Shown: positions 53,993 through 63,689, counted from the first letter of the stretch. The stretch: 64,000 nt of DNA from Roseomonas elaeocarpi (GCF_042433915.1 NZ_JBHLUN010000008.1:124001-188000); one strand, 5' to 3'. Program-made: numbers and translations. Notes: a model not told the origin generated them from the sequence alone.

Positions 53993-55282
53993 ATGTTGAC
54001 CGGGAGCCTGTCCATCATCGTCGCGGTGCTCGCCGCCGCGGCCTGGCTGCTGTTGTCGCTCGTCACCACCGCCAGCACTTTCCTGTACCACCACCGTGTC
54101 CGGAACCCGCTGGCACCTGCCCCGGGGCGCCCGCGAGTGGCGCTGCTGGTGGCGATCAAGGGGGTGGGCGCCGGAACGGAAGCCTTCCTCGAGGCCCTGG
54201 CGCGGCAGCAGGATGTGGACCACCGCCTCGTCTTCGCGGTGGAATCCGCGGCTGACCCGGTCTGCGCCGTGCTGGACCGCTTCATCGCCCGCAGCCCCGT
54301 TCCGGCCATGCGCGTCGAGGCCGGGCTGGCGCAGGGGCGCGGGCAGAAGGTCCACAACCTCCTCGCGGCTCTCGAGACCCTGACGCCGCGCGACGAGATC
54401 ATCGCCTTCACCGATGCCGACACCCTGCCCCCGCCGGACTGGTTGGCGCAGCTGGTCCGCCCGCTTGCGCTGCGCCGGGCCGATGTCAGCAACGGCTATA
54501 TCTGGACCATTCCGACCGACGGGCAGATCGGCAGCCGCCTCGCGGCGCTGCTGTCGGTCGCGGTCGCCACCACGCCGCGTTTCCACAGCTGGAACCTGTG
54601 CTCCGGCGCCGCCATGGCGCTGCGCCACGAGGCGCTGGAGCGCATGGACCTGCGCGCCGCCTGGAGCAACACGCTGTCGGATGACCTGGCACTCAGCGTC
54701 GCCGCGCGCCGCGCCGGGTTGCGTGTCCACCCGACCCACCGCGTCCTGGCGCCGAGCCCGGTGTCGCACGGCCTCGGCAGCCTCACCGCCTATGCCCGCC
54801 GGCAATACCTCATCCTGCGGCTCTACGCCCCGGGCTACTGGCTGACCGCCCTGGCCGCGCTGCTGCCGCCGGTGCTGCTGGCGCTGCTGACCCTGCCGCT
54901 GCGCCACGTCGCCTGGCCGCTGCTGCTGCTGGTGCCTGCCACCGCGATGCTGCTGCAGCAGCTCCGTCAAACGCTGCGCATCCGCATCGCCGAGCAACTG
55001 CTGCCGCCCGAGCAGGCGGCGCGCAGCCGCGCCACCATGCGACGCGACCGCTGGCTCCTGCCGCTGCTCCCCGCGGTCAATCTCGCGCTGCTGCTGTCCA
55101 CCGCCTTTGGCCGGCGGATCAGCTGGTCGGGCATCCAGTACCGCGTCCACGGGGCGGAGCGGATGGAGGTGCTGTGGCGTGCCGCGGCAGGTTCAGCGCC
55201 GGCGCCGTCCGGCGTCGTCCAGCACGGCAAGGCTCGCGCGTTCCCGCAGCGCCGTCCGCAGCGCCTCGCGCCGGTCGCGTAG
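53993..55282 (+). CDS. Membrane glycosyltransferase (GT2/GT21-like)
   Basis: A 429-residue processive-type glycosyltransferase. An N-terminal membrane helix (SIIVAVLAAAAWLLLSLV) precedes the GT-A domain with AFTDADTLPPPDW (DxD), NTLSDDLALS and the RRQYLILR acceptor motif. Three or more membrane segments follow from about residue 280. It resembles ceramide-glucosyltransferase-like enzymes of bacterial membranes; sugar and acceptor are unknown. GGGGGAG lies eight bases before the ATG. The last 90 bases overlap the convergent fliJ gene. Confidence 0.86.
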   Translation: MLTGSLSIIVAVLAAAAWLLLSLVTTASTFLYHHRVRNPLAPAPGRPRVALLVAIKGVGAGTEAFLEALARQQDVDHRLVFAVESAADPVCAVLDRFIARSPVPAMRVEAGLAQGRGQKVHNLLAALETLTPRDEIIAFTDADTLPPPDWLAQLVRPLALRRADVSNGYIWTIPTDGQIGSRLAALLSVAVATTPRFHSWNLCSGAAMALRHEALERMDLRAAWSNTLSDDLALSVAARRAGLRVHPTHRVLAPSPVSHGLGSLTAYARRQYLILRLYAPGYWLTALAALLPPVLLALLTLPLRHVAWPLLLLVPATAMLLQQLRQTLRIRIAEQLLPPEQAARSRATMRRDRWLLPLLPAVNLALLLSTAFGRRISWSGIQYRVHGAERMEVLWRAAAGSAPAPSGVVQHGKARAFPQRRPQRLAPVA

Positions 55283-55717
55283 CTGCTCCACGGCGCGCTC
55301 CGCCGCCCTGGCCTCCGCCAGCGCCTGCCGGGCGGTCTCGGCCAGCGCCGCCGCGCCCGCCGCCTGCTGCTGCGCCGTAGCCCGCTGCCGCAGCGCCAGC
55401 GGCAGCCAGCGGGCGTAGTCGGCCGCCTGCGCGACGTTGGCCTGCCCGACAGCGGCGTGCCCGGTGACGGCATGGCCGACAACGGCATCTCCGCTGCCGG
55501 CGCTCCCGGTTCCGGCAACCGCGGTGCCGGCTATCCCGGCACCGGTATTCCCGGCCCGGGCCTCGCGTGGCAGGGCTTCCGCCGCCTCGGCCGCGCGGGC
55601 TTCCGCCACGTCCTGCGCCGCCAGGCGCTCGCCCAGGGCGCGGCGGGCCGCTTCCACCTCCATCCCGCGCAGCCGCGCCAGCACCGCCAGCGGGTCGCGG
55701 GCGCCCCTGCGGCTCAC
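55193..55717 (-). CDS. fliJ: FliJ-like flagellar export chaperone
   Basis: Called FliJ by position (overlapping fliI by four bases, ATGA) and by its coiled-coil, Ala/Arg/Glu-rich helices (residues 10-55 and 100-165). FliJ escorts export chaperones to FlhA and contacts the FliI ring. Residues 55-95 are a Gly/Ala/Val/Thr-rich insertion with GTAVAGTGSAGSG and GHAVTGHAAVG, unusual for a coiled coil. The 3' end overlaps the glycosyltransferase gene by 90 bases. Length 174 aa. Confidence 0.72.
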   Translation of the reverse strand: MSRRGARDPLAVLARLRGMEVEAARRALGERLAAQDVAEARAAEAAEALPREARAGNTGAGIAGTAVAGTGSAGSGDAVVGHAVTGHAAVGQANVAQAADYARWLPLALRQRATAQQQAAGAAALAETARQALAEARAAERAVEQLRDRREALRTALRERASLAVLDDAGRRRR

Positions 55718-57063
55718 GCCGCCTCCAGCGCGATGGCGAGCTGCCGGAAGGCCTCCGCCACACCCTCGCGCTCGTCCTTGCGTTGCGTCAGCACGGCCTC
55801 GATGCGCGGCGCCAGCCGCACCGCCTCGTCCACCGCCGGGTCCGTTCCCGCGCGATAGGCGCCCAGCCGCACTAGGTCCGCCATGTCGCGAAACAGCGCC
55901 AGGATCCGCCGCGCCCGCAGCAGGATCGGCCGCTCCTCGGGCAGGAGGCAGCCCGGCGAGGTCCGCGACAGCGACCGCAACACGTCCACCGCCGGGTAGC
56001 GCCCGCCCTCGCCGATCGCGCGGTCCAGCACGACGTGGCCGTCCAGGATGCCGCGCACCGCGTCGGCCACCGGCTCGTCATGGTCGTCGCCTTCCACCAG
56101 CACGGTGAACAGCCCGGTGATCGCGCCGCCGCCTGCCCCTTCCGCCGCGGTGCCGGCGCGCTCCAGCAGACGCGGCAGCTCGGCGAAGACGGAGGGCGGG
56201 TAGCCCTTGGTGGTGGGCGGCTCGCCGGCCGCGAGGCCGATCTCGCGCAGCGCCATGGCGAAGCGGGTCACGCTGTCCATCAGCAGCAGCACCTGCTGCC
56301 CCTCGTCGCGGAAATGCTCGGCCACCGTCATCGCGGCCAGCGCGGCGTCGCGGCGCATCAGCGGCGAGGCGTCGGAGGTCGCGCAGACCACCACCGCCCG
56401 GCGCAACCCTTCCGGTCCCAGGTCGTCCTCGATGAACTCCCGCAGCTCGCGCCCGCGCTCGCCCACCAGGCAGATCACCGTGACCTCGGTGTCGGCCCCG
56501 CGCGCCAGCATGGACATCAGCGTGGACTTGCCCACGCCCGACGCCGCGAAGAGGCCCAGGCGCTGCCCGCGCCGGCAGGTGGCGAAGATGTCCAGTGCCC
56601 GCACGCCCAGGTCCAGCCGCGGCCCCAGCCGGGCACGCTGCCCGGCCTGTGGCGGGGCCGCCCGGATGGCGCGGGCGCGGGGCCCGTCCCGCAGCGGCCC
56701 GAGCCCGTCCATCGGCCGCCCCGTCGGATCGATGACCCGGCCGAGCCAGGAGCGGTCCGGCGACAGAGTCGCGGCATCCAGCACGCGAACCGGCTGCCCC
56801 GGGGCGATTCCCTGCGCCGCGCCGTGCAGCGAGGCCAGCAGACGGCCTCCGGAGGCCCCTACAATCTCTGCGCGAGACGATTCCGGTTCCTGAGACACCA
56901 CCAAGAGGCGGTGACCGACCGGTGGGGGCGGATGCAGCCCCGCGACCTCGACGCCGGTCCCGACCACGGATGCGACCCGGCCCATGCAGACAGTCAGCTG
57001 TACTTTATCGATTTTCTCTGCAGCCTGGTTAACCGATCCTGCGAGTTCAACGAGATCGTTCAT
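55714..57063 (-). CDS. fliI: Flagellar protein-export ATPase FliI
   Basis: FliI is the F1-like ATPase of the flagellar type III export apparatus. Walker A is FAASGVGKST, Walker B VLLLMDSVTRFA, and EPPTTKGYPPSVFAELPRLL is the typical FliI block. Length 449 aa. The first 25 codons are AT-rich because they lie in the composition dip shared with the divergent ctrA promoter. Starts of fliI and ctrA are 111 bases apart. Confidence 0.95.
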   Translation of the reverse strand: MNDLVELAGSVNQAAEKIDKVQLTVCMGRVASVVGTGVEVAGLHPPPPVGHRLLVVSQEPESSRAEIVGASGGRLLASLHGAAQGIAPGQPVRVLDAATLSPDRSWLGRVIDPTGRPMDGLGPLRDGPRARAIRAAPPQAGQRARLGPRLDLGVRALDIFATCRRGQRLGLFAASGVGKSTLMSMLARGADTEVTVICLVGERGRELREFIEDDLGPEGLRRAVVVCATSDASPLMRRDAALAAMTVAEHFRDEGQQVLLLMDSVTRFAMALREIGLAAGEPPTTKGYPPSVFAELPRLLERAGTAAEGAGGGAITGLFTVLVEGDDHDEPVADAVRGILDGHVVLDRAIGEGGRYPAVDVLRSLSRTSPGCLLPEERPILLRARRILALFRDMADLVRLGAYRAGTDPAVDEAVRLAPRIEAVLTQRKDEREGVAEAFRQLAIALEAA

Positions 57064-57174
57064 CTCTTTTTTGCGATCCGTCCAAGTTCTTAATATGCTT
57101 CATCTCCAAAATGACTCTTTTAAGTTTCCGAAAGGTGAGGCCTTATGCACGCATAGAGTGTGGGAAGCAGAAAA
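57064..57174 (+). promoter_or_regulatory. ctrA-fliI divergent promoter region with GANTC site
   Basis: An AT-rich 111-base gap. It contains GACTC (57113-57117), a GANTC recognition site of the CcrM methylase, about 60 bases before the ctrA ATG. In Caulobacter, methylation of such a site controls a ctrA promoter. No full TTAA-N7-TTAA CtrA box was found. Confidence 0.45.
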
Positions 57175-57507
57175 ATGCGCGTTCTTCTGGTTGAAGATGA
57201 CCTGACCACCGCCCGCGGCATCACGCTGATGCTGAAGTCGGCGACCATGATCGTGGACGCCGCCGACACGGGCGAGGAAGCCCTGGAGCTGGCCAAGCTC
57301 TACGACTACGACATCATCATTCAGGACCTGATGCTGCCGGACATGGAGGGCTACGAGGTGGTCCGCCGCCTCCGCGCCGCTCGGATCGACACCCCGGTGC
57401 TGATCCTGTCGGGCCTGTCGCGGCCGCAGGCCAAGGTGAAGGGCTTCGGCATGGGCGCCGACGACTTCATCGTGAAGCCCTTTGACCAGAGCGAGCTGAT
57501 CGCCCGC
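57175..57507 (+). CDS. ctrA: Cell-cycle response regulator CtrA, 5' part (broken by gap)
   Basis: CtrA is the OmpR-type master regulator of cell cycle and motility in alphaproteobacteria. This part encodes the receiver domain: MRVLLVEDD, phospho-acceptor Asp51 in IIIQDLMLPDMEGYEVV, and the Lys of FIVKPFDQSELIAR. It stops at a ten-N gap. Removing the 137-base redundant stretch joins it in frame to the 3' part, giving 239 residues, close to the family length. ATG 57175 is the normal start. Confidence 0.93.
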
Positions 57508-57644
57508 NNNNNNNNNNGCGGATCGACACCCCGGTGCTGATCCTGTCGGGCCTGTCGCGGCCGCAGGCCAAGGTGAAGGGCTTCGGCATGGGCGCCGACG
57601 ACTTCATCGTGAAGCCCTTTGACCAGAGCGAGCTGATCGCCCGC
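57382..57644. other. Assembly gap with exact 126-bp duplicated flanks
   Basis: Bases 57382-57507 and 57519-57644 are identical over 126 bases and flank a run of ten N (57508-57517). The right-hand copy carries straight on into the rest of ctrA. This is the pattern left when two contigs that overlap are scaffolded without being merged, so the duplication is most likely not biological. Confidence 0.95.
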
Positions 57645-58031
57645 ATCCACGCCATCGTGCGGCGCGCCAAGGGCTTCTCGCAGCCCACGCTGCAGATCGG
57701 CGACCTCACCCTCGACCTCAACGCCCGCGAGGTCAGCGTCAACGGCCGCCTGGTGCACCTGACCGGCAAGGAATACGCGACGCTGGAGCTGCTGACCCTG
57801 CGCCGGGGGGCGGTGCTGACCAAGGAAGCCTTCCTGAACCACCTGTACGGCGGCATGGACGAGCCCGAGGTGAAGATCATCGACGTGTTCATCTGCAAGC
57901 TGCGCAAGAAGCTGTCCCAGGCCGGCGCCGCCGACCTGATCGGCACCGTCTGGGGCCGCGGCTACGTCATGCGCGACCCGGCCCAGGCCGCACCCCGCGC
58001 GATGCCCGCGGCCGGTCGCGTCGCCGCCTGA
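57519..58031 (+). CDS. ctrA: Cell-cycle response regulator CtrA, 3' part
   Basis: This part repeats the end of the receiver (GMGADDFIVKPFDQ) and continues with the winged-helix DNA-binding domain: LTGKEYATLELLTLRRG, KEAFLNHLYGG and DVFICKLRKKLSQAG, ending with GTVWGRGYVMRDP. The last 20 residues are Ala/Pro-rich as in other CtrA proteins. It is the 3' portion of the same gene as the preceding part, separated only by the assembly gap. Confidence 0.93.
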   Translation, partial: RIDTPVLILSGLSRPQAKVKGFGMGADDFIVKPFDQSELIARIHAIVRRAKGFSQPTLQIGDLTLDLNAREVSVNGRLVHLTGKEYATLELLTLRRGAVLTKEAFLNHLYGGMDEPEVKIIDVFICKLRKKLSQAGAADLIGTVWGRGYVMRDPAQAAPRAMPAAGRVAA

Positions 58032-58094
58032 TCCAACCGCTGCCGCGCAGGCCCCGGGCGCAAATCCGGGGCGAGCGCCCGGCGGGCAGGCCAT

Positions 58095-58922
58095 TCAGCC
58101 CGCCGCACCCTGCCGGCCGCGCAGCACGTGCGGCCCACGCTCACCGGTCACCGGCACCAGCCGCTCGGTGATGCCCAGCACGGTTTCGGCACCGCCCAGG
58201 TAGAGCACGCCGTCGGGCAGCAGCCGGTCGGCCAGCGCTTCCAGCACGCGCCGCTTGGTGGGCGCGTCGAAGTAGATCAGCACGTTGCGGCAGAAGATCA
58301 CGTCGAAGCTGCCGCGCCCGGCATGGTTGTCCAGCAGGTTGCCCTGCTCGAAGCGCACCATCGCCCGCAGCGCCGGCGATATCTGCCAGCGCGTGCCGTC
58401 CTGGCGGAAGTGCTTCACCAGCATCTGAATCGGCAAGCCGCGCTGCACCTCGAACTGGGTGAAGACGCCTTCCTGCGCCCGCGCCACCACCTCGCGGCTC
58501 AGGTCGGTGCCCAGGATCTCCGCCGGGCGCCCGCCCAGCTGCGCCGCGAGGTCGCTCAGGATCATCGCCACCGAGTAGGCCTCCTGCCCGGTGGAACAGG
58601 CGGCCGACCAGATGCGCAGCCGCTGCCCGGGCGACCGCGCGGCGGCCAGCTTCGGCAACACGCCGCGCAGATGGTCGAAAGGCTTGCCGTCGCGGAAGAA
58701 GGAGGACTCGTTGGTGGTCAGCGCCTCGGTCACGGCGCGCGCCAGCGGCTCCGCCCCCACGCCCTGCAGCTTCGCCGCCAGCGCGTCGAGCCCGCTCAGC
58801 CGGTTCTCCCGCAGGATGCCCGACAGGCGGGTGTCGAGCATGTAGCCCTTGTCCTCGCCCAGCACGATGCCGGAGCGCGCGCGCACCAGCGTGGCAATGG
58901 TGTTGAAGGCAGCGGGGCTCAT
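58095..58922 (-). CDS. cheR: Chemotaxis protein methyltransferase CheR
   Basis: CheR methylates glutamates of chemoreceptors using SAM. The N-terminal helical domain is followed by NESSFFRDGKPFDHLR, the SAM motif RIWSAACSTGQEAYSVAM and FDVIFCRNVLIYFD. Length 275 aa. The ATG at 58922 overlaps the cheB stop (ATGA) and is preferred to an upstream in-frame ATG. It is the last gene of the chemotaxis operon. Confidence 0.95.
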   Translation of the reverse strand: MSPAAFNTIATLVRARSGIVLGEDKGYMLDTRLSGILRENRLSGLDALAAKLQGVGAEPLARAVTEALTTNESSFFRDGKPFDHLRGVLPKLAAARSPGQRLRIWSAACSTGQEAYSVAMILSDLAAQLGGRPAEILGTDLSREVVARAQEGVFTQFEVQRGLPIQMLVKHFRQDGTRWQISPALRAMVRFEQGNLLDNHAGRGSFDVIFCRNVLIYFDAPTKRRVLEALADRLLPDGVLYLGGAETVLGITERLVPVTGERGPHVLRGRQGAAG

Positions 58923-60048
58923 GCCCGTGCTCCGGCCAAGGTGGCCTCGCGGCTCCACGCCTGCTGGCCGATCCGCTCCGCCAGGGCCTCAGGCGGCAGC
59001 AAGGCTTCCGCCAGCCCCGCGCGCGCGACCGCCCCCGGCATCCCCCAGACCACGGAGGACGCCTCGTCCTGCGCCAGCACGGTGCCGCCCGCCGCCGCCA
59101 CGGCCCGGCATCCCGCCAGCCCGTCCGAGCCCATGCCCGTCAGGATCGCGGCCAGCACGCCGCCGCCGCAGCAGCGCACCAGGCTTTCCAGCATCGGATC
59201 CACGGCGGGGCGGCAGAAGTTCACCGGCGGGTCCTCGGTCAGCCGGGCCACCAGCCCTTCCGCGCCACGCTCGACGACGAGGTGCCGGTCGCCCGGCGCC
59301 AGGTAAAGACGGCCGGGCAGCAGGCGCTCGCGATCCACCGCCTCCGCCACCGGCAAGACGCCCAGCCGGCCGAGATGGTCCGCCAGCATCGCCGTGAAGC
59401 CCGCCGGCATGTGCTGCACCACCACCACCGGCACCGGCGGCACCGGGCGCAGCGCCCGCACCAGCGCAGCCAGCGCCTGCGGCCCGCCAGTGGAACAGCC
59501 GATCGCCAGCACCTGCGCCGCACCGCGTCCCGCCGCCCGGACCGGCCGCGGCGCGGCAACCGCTGGCATCGCCGGGGCGCCCGTCGTCCGGCCGCGACGC
59601 ATCCGCCCCCAGCCCTTCACCTTGGCCAAGAGCTCGGCCCGGAACACCGGGTCGTTGATCCCGCCCGCCGCCGCGCTGGGCTTGGGCACGTAGTCGGAGG
59701 CGCCGGCGCGCAGCGCCGCCATGGTCACCGCCGCGCCGCGCTGCGTCAGCGCCGAGGCCACGATCACCTGCGGCCGCGGCTCGGTGCGCAGCAGCAGCGG
59801 CAGCACCGTCATGCCATCCATCACCGGCATCTCGAGGTCGAGTAGAACCACCTCCGGCCGTTCCTCTGGCGCCATCGCCGCCACCGCGCTCAGCGCCGCG
59901 CGGCCGTCGCCGGCGCGCGCCACGACGCGCACGGCCGGGTCGGCCTCCAGCACACGGGTAAAGGCGGCGCGCGCGGCCAGGCTGTCGTCGCACAGCATCA
60001 CCCGGACGGGCGCCGCGGCACCGGCGGGGTCGTTTCCTGCGATGCTGC

Positions 60049-60052
<4 letters not shown>
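58919..60052 (-). CDS. cheB: Chemotaxis response regulator/methylesterase CheB
   Basis: CheB removes receptor methyl groups. A receiver domain (Asp72 in LLDLEMPVMDG) is joined by a linker to the esterase domain with the triad Ser in AIGCSTGGPQA, His in VVQHMPAGFT and Asp in LTGMGSDGLAG. Length 377 aa. Its ATG overlaps the cheY stop, so the genes are coupled. Confidence 0.95.
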
Positions 60053-60423
<371 letters not shown>

Positions 60424-60436
60424 CGCGCGAACTCCC

Positions 60437-60922
60437 TCAGCCGATCGCGAGGACGCGCTCGACATCGAGCAGGATCAGCAGACTGCCCTCGCTGCCCGGC
60501 ACGTCGCGGCACACGCCGCGCGACACGTCGCGCCAGGCGGCATCCAGCGTCGCGGGATTGGCGACCACGGTGTTGAGCGACAGCGCCACGACGTCGCCCA
60601 CCACGTCCACCAGCAGCGCGTAGAGCTCGTTCTGATGCTCCACCACCACCGACATCGCGGGGGCCGCGCCGGCCTCCCGGTCCGGCAGGCCCAGGCGGCG
60701 GCGCAGTTCCACCGCGGTGACGATGCGCCCGCGCAGGTTCAGGCTGCCCGCCACCTCGGGCGGTGCCAGCGGGATGCGGGTGATCGCCTGCGGCCCCAGC
60801 ACGTCGCGCACGCTGTGCACCGGCACGCCGCAGAGCTGGCCCGACACGGTCAGCGTCAGGAACCCCTCGGTCGCGTCGGTTGCCGCCAGTGCCGCGGGGC
60901 GCACCCGTTCGATCACGCTCAT
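60437..60922 (-). CDS. cheW: Chemotaxis coupling protein CheW
   Basis: CheW links receptors to CheA. The 161-residue SH3-like protein shows FLTLTVSGQLCGVPVHSVRD, GSLNLRGRIVTAVELRRRLG and a LLVDVVGDVVAL strand. GAGGAGGG lies six bases before the ATG at 60922, which decides the start over the longer open frame. It is ten bases after cheA. Confidence 0.94.
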   Translation of the reverse strand: MSVIERVRPAALAATDATEGFLTLTVSGQLCGVPVHSVRDVLGPQAITRIPLAPPEVAGSLNLRGRIVTAVELRRRLGLPDREAGAAPAMSVVVEHQNELYALLVDVVGDVVALSLNTVVANPATLDAAWRDVSRGVCRDVPGSEGSLLILLDVERVLAIG

Positions 60923-60932
60923 GATGCCCTCC

Positions 60933-63593
60933 TCAACCCGCCGTCGCGGCGCGCGTCGGGCGCACGGCGAGGCACTGTTCCAGCGAAAGCAGCAGCGCCT
61001 CGCGGTTGAACTTGCCGACGTAGTCGCTGAAGCCGGCATCGCGTCCGCGCCGCACCGCCTCGGGCTCGATGCGGGAGCTCAGCGCGATCATCGGCAGCTC
61101 CGCCCAGAGGCCGCCCTCGCGCACCGCGCGCGCCAGCCCCAGCCCGTCGAGCTCCGGCATCTCGATGTCGGACACGATCACGTCGAAGATCTCGCCCGCG
61201 TCGCGCAGCCGCAGCGCCTGCGCGCCGGTGTCCACCGCCGTCACCTCGTAGCCCGCGGCCGAAAGGGCCGGCACCACGAGGCCGCGGAAGAAGCCGCTGT
61301 CCTCGACCACCAGCAGGCGAGGACCGGCGGCCTTGCCGGCGCTCTTGCCGAACCAGTTCCCCCCCGCCTGCGCGAGCCACCAGGAACAGTCGAGGATCTC
61401 GGTCGCCTTGCCGGCGATCACCGCGGTGCCGAGAAAGCCCGGCCGGCTGGCGCCGTGCTCGATGATCATGCGCTCCTCCATGACGTCGAGGATGCTGTCC
61501 ACCATCAGGCCCATGGCGTGGTCGTTGTCGATGAACACCAGCACCGCCTGGCGCGTGCCGGCGGCGCCGGGCGTCCAGCCGGGCGAGAGCGGCACCAGCG
61601 GCATCAGCTGCCCGCGATACTGCACCAGCCAGCGCTCGCCGGAGCGCTCGATGCGCTCGCTCTCGATATCCTCCAGACGCGCCACCAGGCCCAGCGGCAC
61701 CGCCTTGGGCGTGGCATCGCCGGCGGAAAACAGCAGCAGCGCCTGCGCCGCGTCGGCGCGACGCGCGGTTTCCACCACGCGCTTGGGTCCCTCGCTGCCC
61801 CGGTCGAGGCCGACGCCCGCGGTGCGCGCGATGCCGTTGGTGTCCAGGATCATGATGACCGAGCCGTCGCCCAGGATAGTGTTGCCGCTGAACACCGTCA
61901 GGTGCCGCAGGATCGGCGCCACAGGCTTCACCACGATTTCTTCGGCGTCGAAGACGCGGTCCACGATCAGGCCGAACAGGTCGGCGCCGACCTGCGTCAC
62001 CACGACGAAGCCCTCTTCCTCCACCGCGTTCTCGTCGAGGCGCAGCAACCGGCTCAGCGACACCAGCGGCAGGAGGCGGTCGCGCAGCCGCATCACCGCG
62101 GCGTCCTTGATGCGCTCGATCCGCGCGCCGGTGCCGCCGACGCGCACCAGTTCCAGCACGCCGATCTGCGGGATCGCGAAGCGCTCGCCGCCCGCCTGCA
62201 CCACCAGCGCCGAGACGATCGCCAGCGTCAGCGGGATCTTCACGGTAAAGGTGGAGCCGAAGCCTTCGCGCGAGCGCACCTCCACCGTGCCGCCGATGCG
62301 CTCGACATTGGTTTTCACCACGTCCATGCCGACGCCGCGCCCCGAAACTGACGTGATCGCGGCCGCCGTCGAGAAGCCAGGGTGGAAGATCAGCCGCTGC
62401 ACCTCGCGCTCGCCCATCGCGGCGAGCTCGGCCTCGCTGGCGAGACCCTGGCTCAGCGCCTTGGCGCGGATGCGCTCGATCGCGAGGCCGCGGCCGTCGT
62501 CGCCGACCTCCAGGATGATGTGCCCACCCTCGTGATAGGCGTTGAGGATGATGCGCCCGACCTCGGGCTTGCCCGCGGCGCGCCGCCCCTCGGTGGTTTC
62601 CAGCCCATGGTCGGCGCTGTTGCGCACCATGTGCGTCAGCGGATCGCGGATCAGTTCCAGCACCTGCCGGTCCAGCTCCGTGTCGGCGCCGTGCATGTCG
62701 AGCTCGATGCGCTTGCCGAGTTCGTGCGACAGGTCGCGCACGAGGCGCGGCAGCTTCTGCCAGGCATTGCCGATCGGCTGCATGCGCGTCTTCATGACGC
62801 CTTCCTGCAGGTCCGAGGTGATGTGGCTCAGGCGTTGGAGCGGCACCGACAACTCGCTGTCGCCGCGCGCACGGGCCACCTGCAGCAGCTGGTTGCGGGT
62901 CAGCACCATCTCGCTGACCAGCATCATCAGGTCTTCCAGCACCTCCACCGAAACGCGGATGGTCTGCGGCGCGGCGATGGCGCCGCCCGCGACGGGTTCC
63001 TCCAGCGCGGCGGGCGCGTGCTCGGCGGGTTCGGCCGCCGCGGCGGGCGGTGCTGCGGTGTCCGGCGGGGTGGCCGCCAGCGACGGAACGGCCGGCGATG
63101 GGTTGACCGGTGACGGGGCGCCCGAAGCCGGGGCAACCGGCGCCGGGGCCGCTGCGGCAGCGGCAGGTCTCGGCGCCGGGGTGGGCGAGGCTTCCGGCAG
63201 GCGCCCCTCGAAGGCGGCGTCGAGCTGCGCGATCAGCGCGTCGTCGTCGCCGGCGGGCTCGGCACCCGTCGCCTCGATCCCGGCCACGATCAGCCTGATG
63301 CGGTCCAGCGCCGAGAGCACCAGCGTCACACCGCCCGTGGTCACCGGCAGCGTGCCGTCGCGGTAGCGGCCGAGCACGTTCTCGGCCGCGTGCGCCACGC
63401 GCTCCAGCCGCGGCAGGCCCAGGAAGCCGCAGGTGCCCTTGATGGTGTGCACCAGCCGGAAGATCTCGCCCAGCGTCGGCCGATCGTCGGGTGACCGTTC
63501 CAGCCGCAGCAGCGCGTCGTCGAGCGCCACCAGCCCTTCGTTGGTTTCCGTCAGGAAATCGGCGATCAGTTCGTCCACGCCTGCCCCGTCCAT
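60933..63593 (-). CDS. cheA: Chemotaxis histidine kinase CheA with C-terminal receiver
   Basis: An 886-residue hybrid CheA. The Hpt domain has His49 in RLVHTIKGTCGF. A Pro/Ala-rich linker (about residues 130-215) takes the place of a P2 domain. The dimerisation and kinase domains contain NSADHGLETTEGR, GDDGRGLAIERI and GRGVGMDVVKTN. A CheW-like domain follows, and the protein ends in a receiver with Asp809 (IVSDIEMPELDG). Hybrid CheA proteins occur in alphaproteobacteria such as Rhodospirillum. It heads cheW-cheY-cheB-cheR. Confidence 0.95.
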   Translation of the reverse strand: MDGAGVDELIADFLTETNEGLVALDDALLRLERSPDDRPTLGEIFRLVHTIKGTCGFLGLPRLERVAHAAENVLGRYRDGTLPVTTGGVTLVLSALDRIRLIVAGIEATGAEPAGDDDALIAQLDAAFEGRLPEASPTPAPRPAAAAAAPAPVAPASGAPSPVNPSPAVPSLAATPPDTAAPPAAAAEPAEHAPAALEEPVAGGAIAAPQTIRVSVEVLEDLMMLVSEMVLTRNQLLQVARARGDSELSVPLQRLSHITSDLQEGVMKTRMQPIGNAWQKLPRLVRDLSHELGKRIELDMHGADTELDRQVLELIRDPLTHMVRNSADHGLETTEGRRAAGKPEVGRIILNAYHEGGHIILEVGDDGRGLAIERIRAKALSQGLASEAELAAMGEREVQRLIFHPGFSTAAAITSVSGRGVGMDVVKTNVERIGGTVEVRSREGFGSTFTVKIPLTLAIVSALVVQAGGERFAIPQIGVLELVRVGGTGARIERIKDAAVMRLRDRLLPLVSLSRLLRLDENAVEEEGFVVVTQVGADLFGLIVDRVFDAEEIVVKPVAPILRHLTVFSGNTILGDGSVIMILDTNGIARTAGVGLDRGSEGPKRVVETARRADAAQALLLFSAGDATPKAVPLGLVARLEDIESERIERSGERWLVQYRGQLMPLVPLSPGWTPGAAGTRQAVLVFIDNDHAMGLMVDSILDVMEERMIIEHGASRPGFLGTAVIAGKATEILDCSWWLAQAGGNWFGKSAGKAAGPRLLVVEDSGFFRGLVVPALSAAGYEVTAVDTGAQALRLRDAGEIFDVIVSDIEMPELDGLGLARAVREGGLWAELPMIALSSRIEPEAVRRGRDAGFSDYVGKFNREALLLSLEQCLAVRPTRAATAG

Positions 63594-63689
63594 CGTGTGT
63601 CGGACGGTAGGATGCGGCCGCGACCCCGAAGATTCGGTGAAGATCGCCGCCCCCGGGACAATTCGGGGGCAGCGTAACGGCCCTCTGCC

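Noticed and set aside
57064..57174. CtrA self-binding box TTAA-N7-TTAA
   Set aside because: TTAA occurs more than once near here but no pair has the seven-base spacing.
57382..57644. Tandem duplication within ctrA as a biological event
   Set aside because: Exact identity, contact with a ten-N run and restoration of a full CtrA on merging point to an assembly artefact.
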